Source: DATELY01 sp035276085 (GTDB lineage Bacteria > Pseudomonadota > Gammaproteobacteria > Steroidobacterales > Steroidobacteraceae). From it: a stretch of DNA of 64,000 nt. The notes beneath the pieces are model-generated. The model did no database searches. It had not been told where the DNA came from and saw only the letters and a program-made list of their open reading frames with translations. Below, one piece after another: positions 47,104-55,564 of the stretch (position 1 is the first letter of the stretch; each line of letters begins with the position of its first letter). The position numbers and the translations under genes were made by a program. Location of the stretch: NCBI GenBank assembly GCA_035276085.1, contig DATELY010000173.1, forward strand, positions 1-64,000. Direction: 5' to 3'.

Positions 47104-47148
47104 ACCCCCCACCCAAACTCTTACCCGCCCTGCGGGGGAGTGCAGGGA
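47104..47148. repeat. Degenerate GC-rich REP-like repeat, copy 3
   Basis: CCCCCCACCCAAACTCTTAC followed by CCGCCCTGCGGGGGAG resembles the CCCCCACCCTAACCCTCCCC...CGCAGGGGAGG end of the repeats at 22411 and 55467. It lies in the argC-argD gap. Confidence 0.5.
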
Positions 47149-47170
47149 GACGGCATGCTTCAGTTCTTTC

Positions 47171-48232
47171 TCAAGTCCATCCCGCGGCCGGCGCCGCAAG
47201 TCCCGCCGCATCGTCGATACCATACAGCCGATTCAACAACTGCATGGCGCCGCCGGCGGCACCTTTCACGAGATTATCGATGACGCACATCACGGCGACG
47301 GATGTGCCGCTCGCCGCCGCGCTGATGAACGAGTAATTGCTGCCCGCCACATCCTTCACGTGCGGCATCTCGGTGCCGACGCGTACGAACGGCGCGTTCT
47401 CATAGAACGACTGCAGCGCCTCGATGAGCTCGGCCGTCTTCAGGGGTTTGCGGCTCACTGCCTGGACGGTCGTGTGAATACCGCGCACGAATGGCCCGGA
47501 GTGCGGCACGAAGTTGAATTCCGCCGCGACGCCTGAGGCCGCTTGTGCCAACGCCGCGATCTCCGGCGTATGACGATGGCTCAACGCGTTGTACGAATAC
47601 AGATCGCTGTGTCGCTGCGGGTGATGCGTGCCTGCACCCGGCTGACGCCCCGAGCCGCTGCTACCCGTGATGCCTGCCGCAAACAGCCGCGGCTCGACCA
47701 ATCCCATCTGCAACAGCGGCACGCTCGCGAGCAACACCGACGTCGCGAAGCAGCCCGGATGACACGCGTGCTGCGTCGGGATTTTCTGAATGTGCTCGGG
47801 CACCGCGCACGTGAATTGCGGAATGCGCCGCGGGGCGCCGTGCGCGTGCTTGTACACAGCCTCGTACGCACCCGGGCTCGTGTAGCGAAAATCAGCGGAG
47901 ATGTCGACCACGCGTACGTCGCGGCCCTTGCTCTCGCCCGCCGTGAGTACGCGATCGATCAATCCAGCCGACACGCCGTGCGGCGCGGCGGAGATCACAG
48001 CAGTCTGCGGCTGCGAGCTCACGAGCTCCAACGCCTCATCGAGACCGATGAACTTCTGCGTCGGATAGATCGGGGCGAGATGTGCAAAAAACTTTGCGAG
48101 CGGCTCGCCCGGCTGACTGTCCGACAGCACGGCACGCAGATCGAACTGCGGATGCGTTGCGAACAGACGCAGCAGCTCGCCCGACACATAGCCCGTGCCG
48201 CCGAGCACGAGTGCGGGAATCTTCGCGCTCAT
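47171..48232 (-). CDS. argC: N-acyl-gamma-glutamyl-phosphate reductase
   Basis: A 353-residue NADP-dependent reductase. LVLGGTGYVSGELLRL is the nucleotide-binding loop, CHPGCFATS holds the catalytic Cys, and the GSSGSGRQPG and HRHTPEI segments are typical. Start at ATG 48232. It converts the ArgB product to the semialdehyde used by ArgD. The gene is flanked by a REP-like repeat and by a palindrome. Confidence 0.95.
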   Translation of the reverse strand: MSAKIPALVLGGTGYVSGELLRLFATHPQFDLRAVLSDSQPGEPLAKFFAHLAPIYPTQKFIGLDEALELVSSQPQTAVISAAPHGVSAGLIDRVLTAGESKGRDVRVVDISADFRYTSPGAYEAVYKHAHGAPRRIPQFTCAVPEHIQKIPTQHACHPGCFATSVLLASVPLLQMGLVEPRLFAAGITGSSGSGRQPGAGTHHPQRHSDLYSYNALSHRHTPEIAALAQAASGVAAEFNFVPHSGPFVRGIHTTVQAVSRKPLKTAELIEALQSFYENAPFVRVGTEMPHVKDVAGSNYSFISAAASGTSVAVMCVIDNLVKGAAGGAMQLLNRLYGIDDAAGLAAPAAGWT

Positions 48233-48242
48233 GAGGGTTGGA

Positions 48243-48314
48243 CCTGGGGCCTTAGGCTTGTGACTTGGGGCCGGAGGAGCTCTGAGGCGCACGCCTCACG
48301 TCGCAGGCCCCAGG
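48243..48314. repeat. Palindromic element between P-loop gene and argC
   Basis: CCTGGGGCCT (48243-48252) pairs with AGGCCCCAGG (48305-48314), enclosing a TGAGGCG/CGCCTCA hairpin (48283-48298). It is comparable in position to the heptad-armed palindromes, but its sequence is divergent. Confidence 0.65.
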
Positions 48315-48332
48315 CCCTCGCGCCACGCGCGC

Positions 48333-49415
48333 TCACTGCGCCGTCTCCACCACGGTGGCCTTGCTCTCCAGGCCCACGGACTTGATCACCTGATCGCCGA
48401 GGGCGGCGCCGCTCGTGATCGCATTGAAGGCGGCCACGCCGAACTGGCTCTGGATGATGTTCACGCCGACGGCGTTATCCGTGGCGGGGCCCGTCACGAC
48501 GGAGGGCTCGATGCCAAAGCGTTCGCGCAGGAGCTTCACGCCACCCCACGCAGCGACGGGATCGTTGGCTGAAAGGACAACCGAGGTCAGCGTCGCGCGA
48601 ATGTCCTGCGCGGACAGAATCGCTTCGACGCCGTACGCACCGAGAATGCCGTCGCCCAACTCGAACACGATGACGTCCGGCTGGCCTTGCGCCATTTCGC
48701 TGAGCAGCGCACGCGTGATCGCGGGTCCGGTCTTGGCAGTCGTCGTGACCACGCCAAGATCCGTGAAGATCATCGATCTGCGCGCGCCCGCATCTTCCAT
48801 CGCCAGGATGTCACGACGCAGCGAGACACCCGTCGCCTTGAAAGCGTGCACGTTCAAGCCGCGATGGCGCATGCGGGCGACGATCGCGCAGGCAGCCGCC
48901 GTCTTACCTGCTTCCATGCACGTGCCCGCCAGTGCGACGACAGGAACGCTGCGAGTGTTCACGGTCGCATCGTAGTCGAGCCGCTTGTAACCGACCCGCG
49001 CCGGCACACCGATGCGTTCGCCGAGATACGGGAACTGCAATACGACACCGAGCACACGACAGTCGAACGGCGTGCCCTTCTCCGGGTTCGCCGAATCGCA
49101 GATGCCGAGCACACCGCCGATGTTCAGCAGCTGAATGATGTCGCCTTCCTGCACCGACTCGGGGAGATGACCGGAATACCCGAACAGCGCCTGTCGATGA
49201 CCCAGCGCACCGACGACGACGTCGCCCTTCGCGACTTTCGCCATGCGGCCGCTGGTCAGCTCGAGCGTGTTGTACGTCGACTTGTTGTTGAGCACCTCGA
49301 CGACCAGCACGACGCCTTCCTCGCACGGAATGTCCTTGGTCTCGATGCGCAACTCGTGGCTCAGATTGCAGGCCAACGTGATGGAGGCCAGCTTGTCGAC
49401 GACTACGGTTTTCAT
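48333..49415 (-). CDS. P-loop protein, distantly DUF1611/DgcN-like; candidate glutamate N-acyltransferase
   Basis: A 360-residue protein embedded between argG and argC. Residues 1-150 are beta-rich with no recognised domain (GALGHRQALFGYSGHLP, ICDSANPEKGTPFDC). The C-terminal half starts with a P-loop, ALAGTCMEAGKTAAACAI, followed by RHRGLNVHAFKATGVS, VIVFELGDGILG and ANDPVAAWGG. The order GTxxxxGK, then RGxN, then ATG, resembles DUF1611 proteins, whose member DgcN N-acetylates D-glutamate. No other N-acylglutamate synthase is visible in the cluster, so an ArgA-like role is proposed. That role is inference; a regulatory or kinase function is possible. Confidence 0.6.
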   Translation of the reverse strand: MKTVVVDKLASITLACNLSHELRIETKDIPCEEGVVLVVEVLNNKSTYNTLELTSGRMAKVAKGDVVVGALGHRQALFGYSGHLPESVQEGDIIQLLNIGGVLGICDSANPEKGTPFDCRVLGVVLQFPYLGERIGVPARVGYKRLDYDATVNTRSVPVVALAGTCMEAGKTAAACAIVARMRHRGLNVHAFKATGVSLRRDILAMEDAGARRSMIFTDLGVVTTTAKTGPAITRALLSEMAQGQPDVIVFELGDGILGAYGVEAILSAQDIRATLTSVVLSANDPVAAWGGVKLLRERFGIEPSVVTGPATDNAVGVNIIQSQFGVAAFNAITSGAALGDQVIKSVGLESKATVVETAQ

Positions 49416-49474
49416 TGCAGTGGTGGTTACCTCGGATCAGCGAATCAACAGCTCTGATTTGGCTCTTATCGTTC

Positions 49475-49495
49475 GTCCTGCGCGTGTCGCAGGAC
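49475..49495 (-). terminator. Hairpin immediately after argG
   Basis: GTCCTGCG and CGCAGGAC form an 8-bp stem with a 5-nt loop, directly abutting the argG stop codon. No T tract follows on the minus strand, so it is more likely a processing or stability hairpin than a full terminator. Confidence 0.5.
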
Positions 49496-50719
49496 TCACG
49501 ACCCCGTGCCCGCGCGATGCCAGAAGATGCTCGGCAGCCCGACCATCTTCGAGAAGCCCAGCGCATCCTGCGGGGTCCATTCGCCGGCCGATTCGCCATA
49601 CACGCCCTTGCTGACCGCCATGAGCGAGTACGGCGAGGTGAGCCCCGCGACGAACGCAGTGCCCGGTCTATACAACACTTTCACTTCACCCGTTACGCGG
49701 CTCTGCGACGACACGAACAGCGCTTCGATGTCGCGGCACACCGGGTCCAGGTGCTGGCCTTCATGCACCAGATCGCCATACGGACCGGCCAGCATCTCCT
49801 TCACGCGCTGCTGACGGCCTGACAGCGTCAGCTTCTCCAGCTCACGATGCGCATTGATCAGAACTTCGGCCGCAGGCGCTTCGAAAGCCACACGACCCTT
49901 GGTGCCGATGATCGTATCGCCCAGGTGGATACCGCGGCCCACACCGAACCTGGCGCCGATCGCTTCGACCCGCTCGATGAGCGCAACAGGATCGAGCTTC
50001 ACGCCGTCGAGGCTCACTGGGACGCCCTGCTCGAACCCAATCGTGTGTTGCTCAGGGGGCTGAGGCTTCTCGAACGCATCCCGCGACAACACCCATGCGT
50101 GATCGGGAATGCTGTCATTCGACGTGAGCGTTTCCTTACCGCCGATCGTGACGCCCCACAAACCGCGGTTGACTGAATAGGCAGCGCCGTACGGCGGAAT
50201 CGGGAGCTTGCGCTCTTCCAGATACTTGAGCTGCTCGGGCCGCTTGAACGCCTTGTCGCGCACAGGCGCAAGGATCGTGAGCTCCGGCGCGAGTGTGCGC
50301 AGCGCCACTTCGAAGCGGACCTGATCGTTGCCGGCTGCCGTGCAACCGTGCGCGATGATGTTCGTGCCCAGCTTCTTCGCCCACTGCGCAATCGTCTGCG
50401 CCTGCATCACGCGCTCGGCGCCGACGCACAGCGGATAGAGCTGGCCGCGCTTCACGTTGCCCATGATCAGGTACTTCAACACCTGGTCGAAGTAGCCCTG
50501 CGTCGCTTCGACGAGGATGTGATCCTGTGCCCCGAGCTCACGCGCGCGCCGGTCGAGCACCTTCGCAGCGTCCGCATCGATACCGCCGGTATCGACGGTG
50601 ACGGTGATCACCGGGCGGCTGTAGGTCGCGCCCAACCATGGCACGAGGAACGAGGTGTCCAGGCCGCCGGAAAAGGCGAGAAGAATCGGTTCGGAGCCCG
50701 CAGGCAGTGTGTCGGTCAT
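49496..50719 (-). CDS. argG: Argininosuccinate synthase
   Basis: A 407-residue ligase joining citrulline and aspartate with ATP. LLAFSGGLDTSFL is the PP-loop, and AHGCTAAGNDQVRFE and GRGIHLGDTIIGTKGRVAFE are conserved blocks. Start at ATG 50719; a TTG at 50728 is possible. In general form it resembles the Bacteroidetes-type short ArgG. It is the first structural gene after argR, separated from it by 76 bp. Confidence 0.95.
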   Translation of the reverse strand: MTDTLPAGSEPILLAFSGGLDTSFLVPWLGATYSRPVITVTVDTGGIDADAAKVLDRRARELGAQDHILVEATQGYFDQVLKYLIMGNVKRGQLYPLCVGAERVMQAQTIAQWAKKLGTNIIAHGCTAAGNDQVRFEVALRTLAPELTILAPVRDKAFKRPEQLKYLEERKLPIPPYGAAYSVNRGLWGVTIGGKETLTSNDSIPDHAWVLSRDAFEKPQPPEQHTIGFEQGVPVSLDGVKLDPVALIERVEAIGARFGVGRGIHLGDTIIGTKGRVAFEAPAAEVLINAHRELEKLTLSGRQQRVKEMLAGPYGDLVHEGQHLDPVCRDIEALFVSSQSRVTGEVKVLYRPGTAFVAGLTSPYSLMAVSKGVYGESAGEWTPQDALGFSKMVGLPSIFWHRAGTGS

Positions 50720-50795
50720 GGATCGCAACCCGTTGCAGAAAACAAAAGAATTTCAGCCAGCTCTCTGCGACGAGAGCTGGTGGCAGCTCCGGTCG

Positions 50796-51248
50796 TCAGA
50801 CGTTGAAGACCTCGCGCAGACGCTCGCCCAATTTGCGCTGCTCGCGCGCGTCGTCGGTCGCAATGAAAATGGTGTCGTCGCCCGAGATCGTGCCGACGAC
50901 TTCCGGCCATCGCGCCCGGTCGATGGCCACTGTCACGCTCTGGGCCGTCCCGGTCGTGGTCTTCACGACTGTCAGCGACGAACCCGCGGTCTTGATCTCC
51001 GTGACGAAGCTCGCCACAGCAGCAAAGTGATTCCCCGCGAGCGGATCGTCGACGACCGGCACGATGTACCGATCGCCCGCCTTCGCCACGCCCAGCTCCC
51101 GCAAATCACGGCTGACGCTGGACTGCGTGGCCTCGAATCCCTGCCGCTTCAGCACCCTCACGAGCTCATCCTGGTTGTGCACGGGCGCATCGCGCAGGAT
51201 GCGCAGAATCGCCGCTCGTCGCGAAACGGGTTGGTGTTCGGCAGCCAT
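50796..51248 (-). CDS. argR: Arginine repressor
   Basis: A 150-residue ArgR with an N-terminal winged helix (RRAAILRILRDAPVHNQDELVRVLKRQG, SSVSRDLRELGV) and a C-terminal hexamerisation/arginine-binding domain (GTISGDDTIFIATDD). It heads the arginine cluster and probably controls it by binding the two palindromes 27-60 bp upstream of its own start codon. Confidence 0.95.
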   Translation of the reverse strand: MAAEHQPVSRRAAILRILRDAPVHNQDELVRVLKRQGFEATQSSVSRDLRELGVAKAGDRYIVPVVDDPLAGNHFAAVASFVTEIKTAGSSLTVVKTTTGTAQSVTVAIDRARWPEVVGTISGDDTIFIATDDAREQRKLGERLREVFNV

Positions 51249-51274
51249 CGCGGTCAGCTATTCATCAGGGCCCA

Positions 51275-51308
51275 TGCATAAAGTTGCGCGATGGTGCATA
51301 AATATGCA
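51275..51308 (-). promoter_or_regulatory. Tandem ARG-box-like operators
   Basis: TGCATAAATATGCA (51295-51308) is an almost perfect palindrome of the TGNAT-N4-ATNCA form. A second, weaker copy TGCATAAAGTTGCG lies at 51275-51288. The 20-bp spacing matches the paired boxes bound by one ArgR hexamer. Located upstream of argR, so autoregulation and control of the cluster are inferred. Confidence 0.75.
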
Positions 51309-51432
51309 GAGAGTGTCAACAGCGCCTTTTCAACAACCGGTGTGTTCGCGCAGAAATGCCACGACGCGGCTTCAGCGGACACGGGGTCTGCTACCGTCGA
51401 TCCGCGGAAGCTGAAGGACACAACCCACAGGG

Positions 51433-51984
51433 ATGTCGATGAGTAGGACACGAGCTGCTGCGGCCGTACCCGTTGAGCGCATTGCTCAATCCATCTTCAT
51501 CGTGCGCGGCCACAAAGTGCTGCTCGATGCCGACCTTGCCGCGCTATATGGTGTTGCTACCAAAGTGCTGTTGCAGGCAGTGAAACGCAATCTGGAGCGT
51601 TTCCCACGGGATTTCATGCTCCGTCTCACCGCTGCAGAGTGGGCCGCTTTGAGGTCACAGTTTGTGACCTCAAACGACGGCCGGGGAGGACGCCGATATG
51701 CGCCCTATGCCTTCACTGAACAGGGTGTTGCCATGCTCTCCAGCATTCTCAAGAGCCCACGCGCGATCGCCACCAACATCGAGATCATGCGCGCCTTCGT
51801 TCGCATGCGAGAGCTCCTCGTATCCAACAAAGAGCTTGCCCAGAAGCTCGTGGAGCTGGAGCACAAAGTCTCGTCACACGATCAAGCGATCACTGGCGTT
51901 CTCAAAGCGATCCGCGAGCTCATGAACCCAAAGGAACCCAACAGGCGGCCGATCGGGTTCGTCGAGCTGAAGGAGAAAAAATAG
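51433..51984 (+). CDS. ORF6N-domain DNA-binding protein
   Basis: A 183-residue protein with an N-terminal ORF6N domain (IVRGHKVLLDADLAALYGVATKVLLQAVKRNLERFPRDFMLRL; YAFTEQGVAMLSSIL) and a C-terminal coiled-coil-like region. This family is common in phages and integrated elements and on chromosomes as an isolated gene. No other phage genes are near. Function unknown; presumably DNA binding. It is divergent from argR. Confidence 0.88.
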   Translation: MSMSRTRAAAAVPVERIAQSIFIVRGHKVLLDADLAALYGVATKVLLQAVKRNLERFPRDFMLRLTAAEWAALRSQFVTSNDGRGGRRYAPYAFTEQGVAMLSSILKSPRAIATNIEIMRAFVRMRELLVSNKELAQKLVELEHKVSSHDQAITGVLKAIRELMNPKEPNRRPIGFVELKEKK

Positions 51985-52040
51985 ACTTCACATCCGCTGC
52001 GGGTCTTTGGCCGCCATATCGGTCTTCGCCCCAAGCGTCT

Positions 52041-52445
52041 TCACATGAAATCCACCGGCAGCTCCTCGAAGCTCGGAATATCCTGCGACGGTTCGTGCCA
52101 CTTGGCCTTCGAACCGACGAAGGCATGCGCGACCGGTCGGCCCTGGTAGTCCCCATCGATCGCCGACAGCGCGACGCTCAAGTAGTCGCTGGCACCGCGT
52201 GCGTAATTCATCAGCCGCGAGCCGCAATTCGAGCAGAACGCGCGGACGCCGCCCGGCGTGTGATATTCCTTGAGCAAGTCCTTGCCCTGAACGAACTTGA
52301 GCGTGCTGCGCCGGCCGAATGCCTGCGTGGCGAAGGCCGTCCCGTGAGATTTGCGGCACAGCGAGCAATGACACGTGAAGACCTTGCCCGGCAGATCTTC
52401 GAACTCGAATTTGATGCCTCGGCACAGGCAGCTGCCCTTCAGCAT
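52041..52445 (-). CDS. GFA/CENP-V-family zinc protein
   Basis: A 134-residue protein starting at ATG 52445. The Cys motifs CLCRG, CHCSLCRKSHG and CSNCGS provide two zinc sites typical of the glutathione-dependent formaldehyde-activating (Gfa) family. The real substrates of most members, including this one, are unknown. It is a single gene between the ORF6N and rhomboid genes. Confidence 0.9.
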   Translation of the reverse strand: MLKGSCLCRGIKFEFEDLPGKVFTCHCSLCRKSHGTAFATQAFGRRSTLKFVQGKDLLKEYHTPGGVRAFCSNCGSRLMNYARGASDYLSVALSAIDGDYQGRPVAHAFVGSKAKWHEPSQDIPSFEELPVDFM

Positions 52446-52596
52446 GGATGGCTCCTCCGTCATTTAGGCGGCGCAATTTGAACGCGAATGGCGCGGGTTT
52501 GAAAGGTCATCACGCCCCATAGCGCCGAATGTTGGGCCCGGAGGCAGGCCAGAGCGCTCCTTGTCAGCGCGAATGCACCCAGGCTCAATCTGGGTC

Positions 52597-53469
52597 ATGC
52601 CCCTGACTCCCATCTTCAGTTCCTCCCGGTCGCACCCATGCGAGCAACGCGCGCTCGTCTTGGATGCAGTCGGGATCGAGTCCCAGATCGTGCCGGCGGA
52701 AGACCGGTACGTGCTGCTCGTCGCGGCCGACCGTGCGGCCGATGCACGGGCGCAGCTACAGCGTTATGAGGCCGAGAATCGCGTCATCGAGTTGCCACCG
52801 GCGCCGCTCTTTCTCCATCCGCATGCCTGGATTGGAACCGTGGGCTACGTCGTCGTGCTGCTGCTCGTCGGTTATCTCGCCGGCGAGGATATGTTCGGCA
52901 TCGATTGGACGCGCGTGGGTGCGCTCACGGGAACCATGACGGAGACGCACGAGTGGTGGCGCGTCGTGACGTCACTCACGCTGCATGCGGACCTTGGACA
53001 TTTATTCGGCAACCTCCTGATTGGAGGTGTGTTGGGCTACTTCGCCGGCCAGTTGTTCGGCCCCGGTGTCGCCTGGCTCAGCATTCTGTGCGCGGGCGCG
53101 TTGGGAGGAATCGTCGAGGGTGTTTTGATGCCCGTATCCCACGCTACGATCGGCGCATCCGGTGCGGTGTTTGCGACGTTGGGGCTGGTTGCCGCGTACA
53201 CGTGGCGACAGCGCGCCAATCCACGGATGCGCTGGGCGCAACGCACGGCGCCACTGCTGGCCGCGGCGGCGGTGCTCGCCATGCTGGGCAGTGGTGGCGA
53301 CAACACCGATGTACTTGCGCACCTCACGGGTTTTGCTTCGGGTCTGGCGGTGGGGCTCCTCTATGCCCGCATGACCACGCGTCGGTTTGCGCGGGCCAGG
53401 ATTCAGCTGATCGGCGGTGCCATCGCGCTGCTCGTCGTGGGCGGCGCATGGACAGCTGCGCTCTGGTGA
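52597..53469 (+). CDS. Rhomboid-family intramembrane serine protease
   Basis: A 290-residue protein from ATG 52597 (52573 is possible). A cytoplasmic N-terminal region of about 90 residues precedes at least six transmembrane helices. The catalytic Ser is in TIGASGAVFATLG and the His in VLAHLTGFASGL; the HADLGHLFGNLL motif of helix 2 is present. It cleaves membrane-embedded substrates, here unknown. No partner gene is visible. Confidence 0.9.
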   Translation: MPLTPIFSSSRSHPCEQRALVLDAVGIESQIVPAEDRYVLLVAADRAADARAQLQRYEAENRVIELPPAPLFLHPHAWIGTVGYVVVLLLVGYLAGEDMFGIDWTRVGALTGTMTETHEWWRVVTSLTLHADLGHLFGNLLIGGVLGYFAGQLFGPGVAWLSILCAGALGGIVEGVLMPVSHATIGASGAVFATLGLVAAYTWRQRANPRMRWAQRTAPLLAAAAVLAMLGSGGDNTDVLAHLTGFASGLAVGLLYARMTTRRFARARIQLIGGAIALLVVGGAWTAALW

Positions 53470-53717
53470 CGAGTGCCGGCGGGCGCAAACGCGCGCCTAA
53501 GACTTTCACGCAATGAAGCGGTGGACAATCACCTGCGCGGATCGGAAGACCAATCCTGCAAATCGAATCTGCATGGGTTCACTCGTGAGGGTTGCGCCTA
53601 AATCCCAGGCGCGCGGAGCCGATACAGGACTCGAGCGCTGTTCTTGCGACGCGGCTGGAGTCTGCATGCATCTGCAGGCTCAACACCACAACACGTTGCC
53701 GTGGCAAGGGCCCACTC

Positions 53718-55415
53718 ATGAACTCGCTAAAAACCAAGCATCGCATCTTCGGCACCATTTCTCTCCTGGCCAGCGTCCTGCTCGTCGTGGCCATGATCGG
53801 TTATCGCAGCGCAAACAAACTGAACGATGCGCTCGCGTTCAACTACGACAACTATTTCACCGCGGAAGCCTTCCTGGGCGAAATCATGTTCACCCAAGGT
53901 GAGATAAACGAAGAAATCGTGAGTGCGGCACTCTTCCGCACCCCACAAGCCGTCCAGGCGGCGCAAGCGAGGGTGACCGAGAGCCGCAACCGGATCGTCG
54001 AGCTGTGGAAGCAGTACGAGCCCACCATCGTCACGCCCGAGGAGGAAACGCTGGCCGCCGCGTTCGCGCAGGCCCGAGAGCAGCTTTTGTCTGTCAACAA
54101 CCGCGTCCTCACTACGCTCGGCGCGGGCAACTTCGATCTGGCTGCTCAGATCATTCATGACGAATCTCATACGGCGACGGCTCGAGCCATGGACACAGGT
54201 GACACGCTACTTGCTTATCAGGGCAAGCAGGCCGACGCGCTGAAAGAGCAATCCGATGCGATGTTCGAGCGCAATAAAAGGATCATGGAAGTGATGATCG
54301 TGCTTGGGGTTGCGACCGCGTTTGTGCTGGGCTGGCTACTCGCGCGGTCGATTCTGACCGCCCTGAATCAAGCCATGGCCGTTGCCGGCCGCATTGCCGC
54401 CGGCGAATTGGGACACCACATCAAGGTGGAGCGCAGCGATGAGTTCGGTCAGCTCCTGCGCGCGTTGCAAACGATGGATACCAAGCTCGTCGACATCGTC
54501 GCGCAGGTGCGCGGGAGCGCCGACCGCGTCAGTTCGGCCGCACGTCAACTGGCCAACGGCAACGAAGATCTGTCGAGTCGCACGCAGGAACAAGCCGCCG
54601 CGCTGGAAGAAACGGCATCGAGCATGGAGGAGATGACGACCACCGTGAAACAGAATGCCGACAACGCGAAGCAGGCAAGTCAGCTTGCCGTGTCCGCGCG
54701 CGGACAGGCAGACGCCGGCGGCGACATCGCCGGACGAGCCGTGCGGGCGATGGGCGAGATCAACGTTGCCAGCCGCAAGATCGCCGACATCATCGGCGTG
54801 ATCGACGAGATCGCGTTTCAGACCAACTTGCTGGCGTTGAATGCGGCGGTCGAAGCCGCGCGCGCGGGAGAACAGGGTCGAGGCTTCGCGGTGGTGGCCA
54901 CCGAAGTGCGTACGCTCGCCCAGCGCAGCGCCGTGGCAGCCAAGGAGATCAAGGATCTGATCGGCGACTCGGTGGAGAAAGTGAAGACCGGATCGGAGTA
55001 CGTCGATCAGTCCGGCAAGGCGCTGGTCCAGATCGTCGACAGCATCAAGAAAGTCACCGAGATCGTGGAGGAGATTTCGGCCGCCAGCCAGGAACAGGCA
55101 GCGGGCATCGATCAAGTCAACGATGCCGTCACGCAGATGGACACAGCCACGCAGCAGAATGCCGCGCTGGTCGAAGAGTCTTCCGCAGCGAGCAAGGACC
55201 TGGAGCTGCAGGCGGAAGAGCTCATCCGCTACGCCGCGTTCTTCAAGATCAACCCTGGGCAGGGTCGGTCCAACGCATCCGCACAGGTCGCAACGAAAGC
55301 GCACGCTGGAGAGGCTCGCAGTACGTCAATGACCAGGGCGTCTCCGCAGCGTCTGGAGTCATCGCAGAAGCGTGCCCCTCAACCCGCGCCGCTCGCGCGA
55401 GCGGCGACGGCGTGA
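53718..55415 (+). CDS. Methyl-accepting chemotaxis protein
   Basis: A 565-residue chemoreceptor from ATG 53718 (GGCAAGGG upstream). Two membrane helices (IFGTISLLASVLLVVAMIGY, about 10-30, and VMIVLGVATAFVLGWLLA, about 190-210) enclose a 4HB-type periplasmic sensor. HAMP follows (LARSILTALNQAMAVAGRIAAGELG). The signalling hairpin contains IIGVIDEIAFQTNLLALNAAVEAARAGEQGRGFAVVA. The C-terminus lacks a CheR-binding pentapeptide. There are no chemotaxis genes beside it. Confidence 0.94.
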   Translation: MNSLKTKHRIFGTISLLASVLLVVAMIGYRSANKLNDALAFNYDNYFTAEAFLGEIMFTQGEINEEIVSAALFRTPQAVQAAQARVTESRNRIVELWKQYEPTIVTPEEETLAAAFAQAREQLLSVNNRVLTTLGAGNFDLAAQIIHDESHTATARAMDTGDTLLAYQGKQADALKEQSDAMFERNKRIMEVMIVLGVATAFVLGWLLARSILTALNQAMAVAGRIAAGELGHHIKVERSDEFGQLLRALQTMDTKLVDIVAQVRGSADRVSSAARQLANGNEDLSSRTQEQAAALEETASSMEEMTTTVKQNADNAKQASQLAVSARGQADAGGDIAGRAVRAMGEINVASRKIADIIGVIDEIAFQTNLLALNAAVEAARAGEQGRGFAVVATEVRTLAQRSAVAAKEIKDLIGDSVEKVKTGSEYVDQSGKALVQIVDSIKKVTEIVEEISAASQEQAAGIDQVNDAVTQMDTATQQNAALVEESSAASKDLELQAEELIRYAAFFKINPGQGRSNASAQVATKAHAGEARSTSMTRASPQRLESSQKRAPQPAPLARAATA

Positions 55416-55466
55416 TGTGGCGGGAGGTCTAGTGAACATGTGACGATTGCTTCGATAGTCGTTCAT

Positions 55467-55564
55467 GCGTCCCTTCCCCTGCGAAGCGGGGCTGCTCATC
55501 GAGCGCATCGCTATTCCAAGCTCCCCCACCCTAACCCTCCCCCGCTGTCGCAGGGGAGGGGACT
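55467..55564. repeat. GC-rich REP-like composite repeat, copy 2
   Basis: GCGTCCCTTCCCCTGCGAAG followed by CGGGG (55467-55491) and CCCCCACCCTAACCCTCCCC...CGCAGGGGAGGGGACT (55522-55564) match both ends of the repeat at 22411-22599, in the same relative order after inversion but with a shorter middle. The last two bases overlap the stop codon of the GDT1-family gene. Confidence 0.78.

Noticed and set aside
50729..50795. Additional ARG box between argR and argG
   Set aside because: An AT-rich AAAAGAATTTCA segment contains only one half-site; too weak to call.
51433..51984. ORF6N gene as part of a prophage
   Set aside because: No integrase, structural or lysis genes and no attachment-site repeats are nearby; it is treated as an isolated chromosomal gene.
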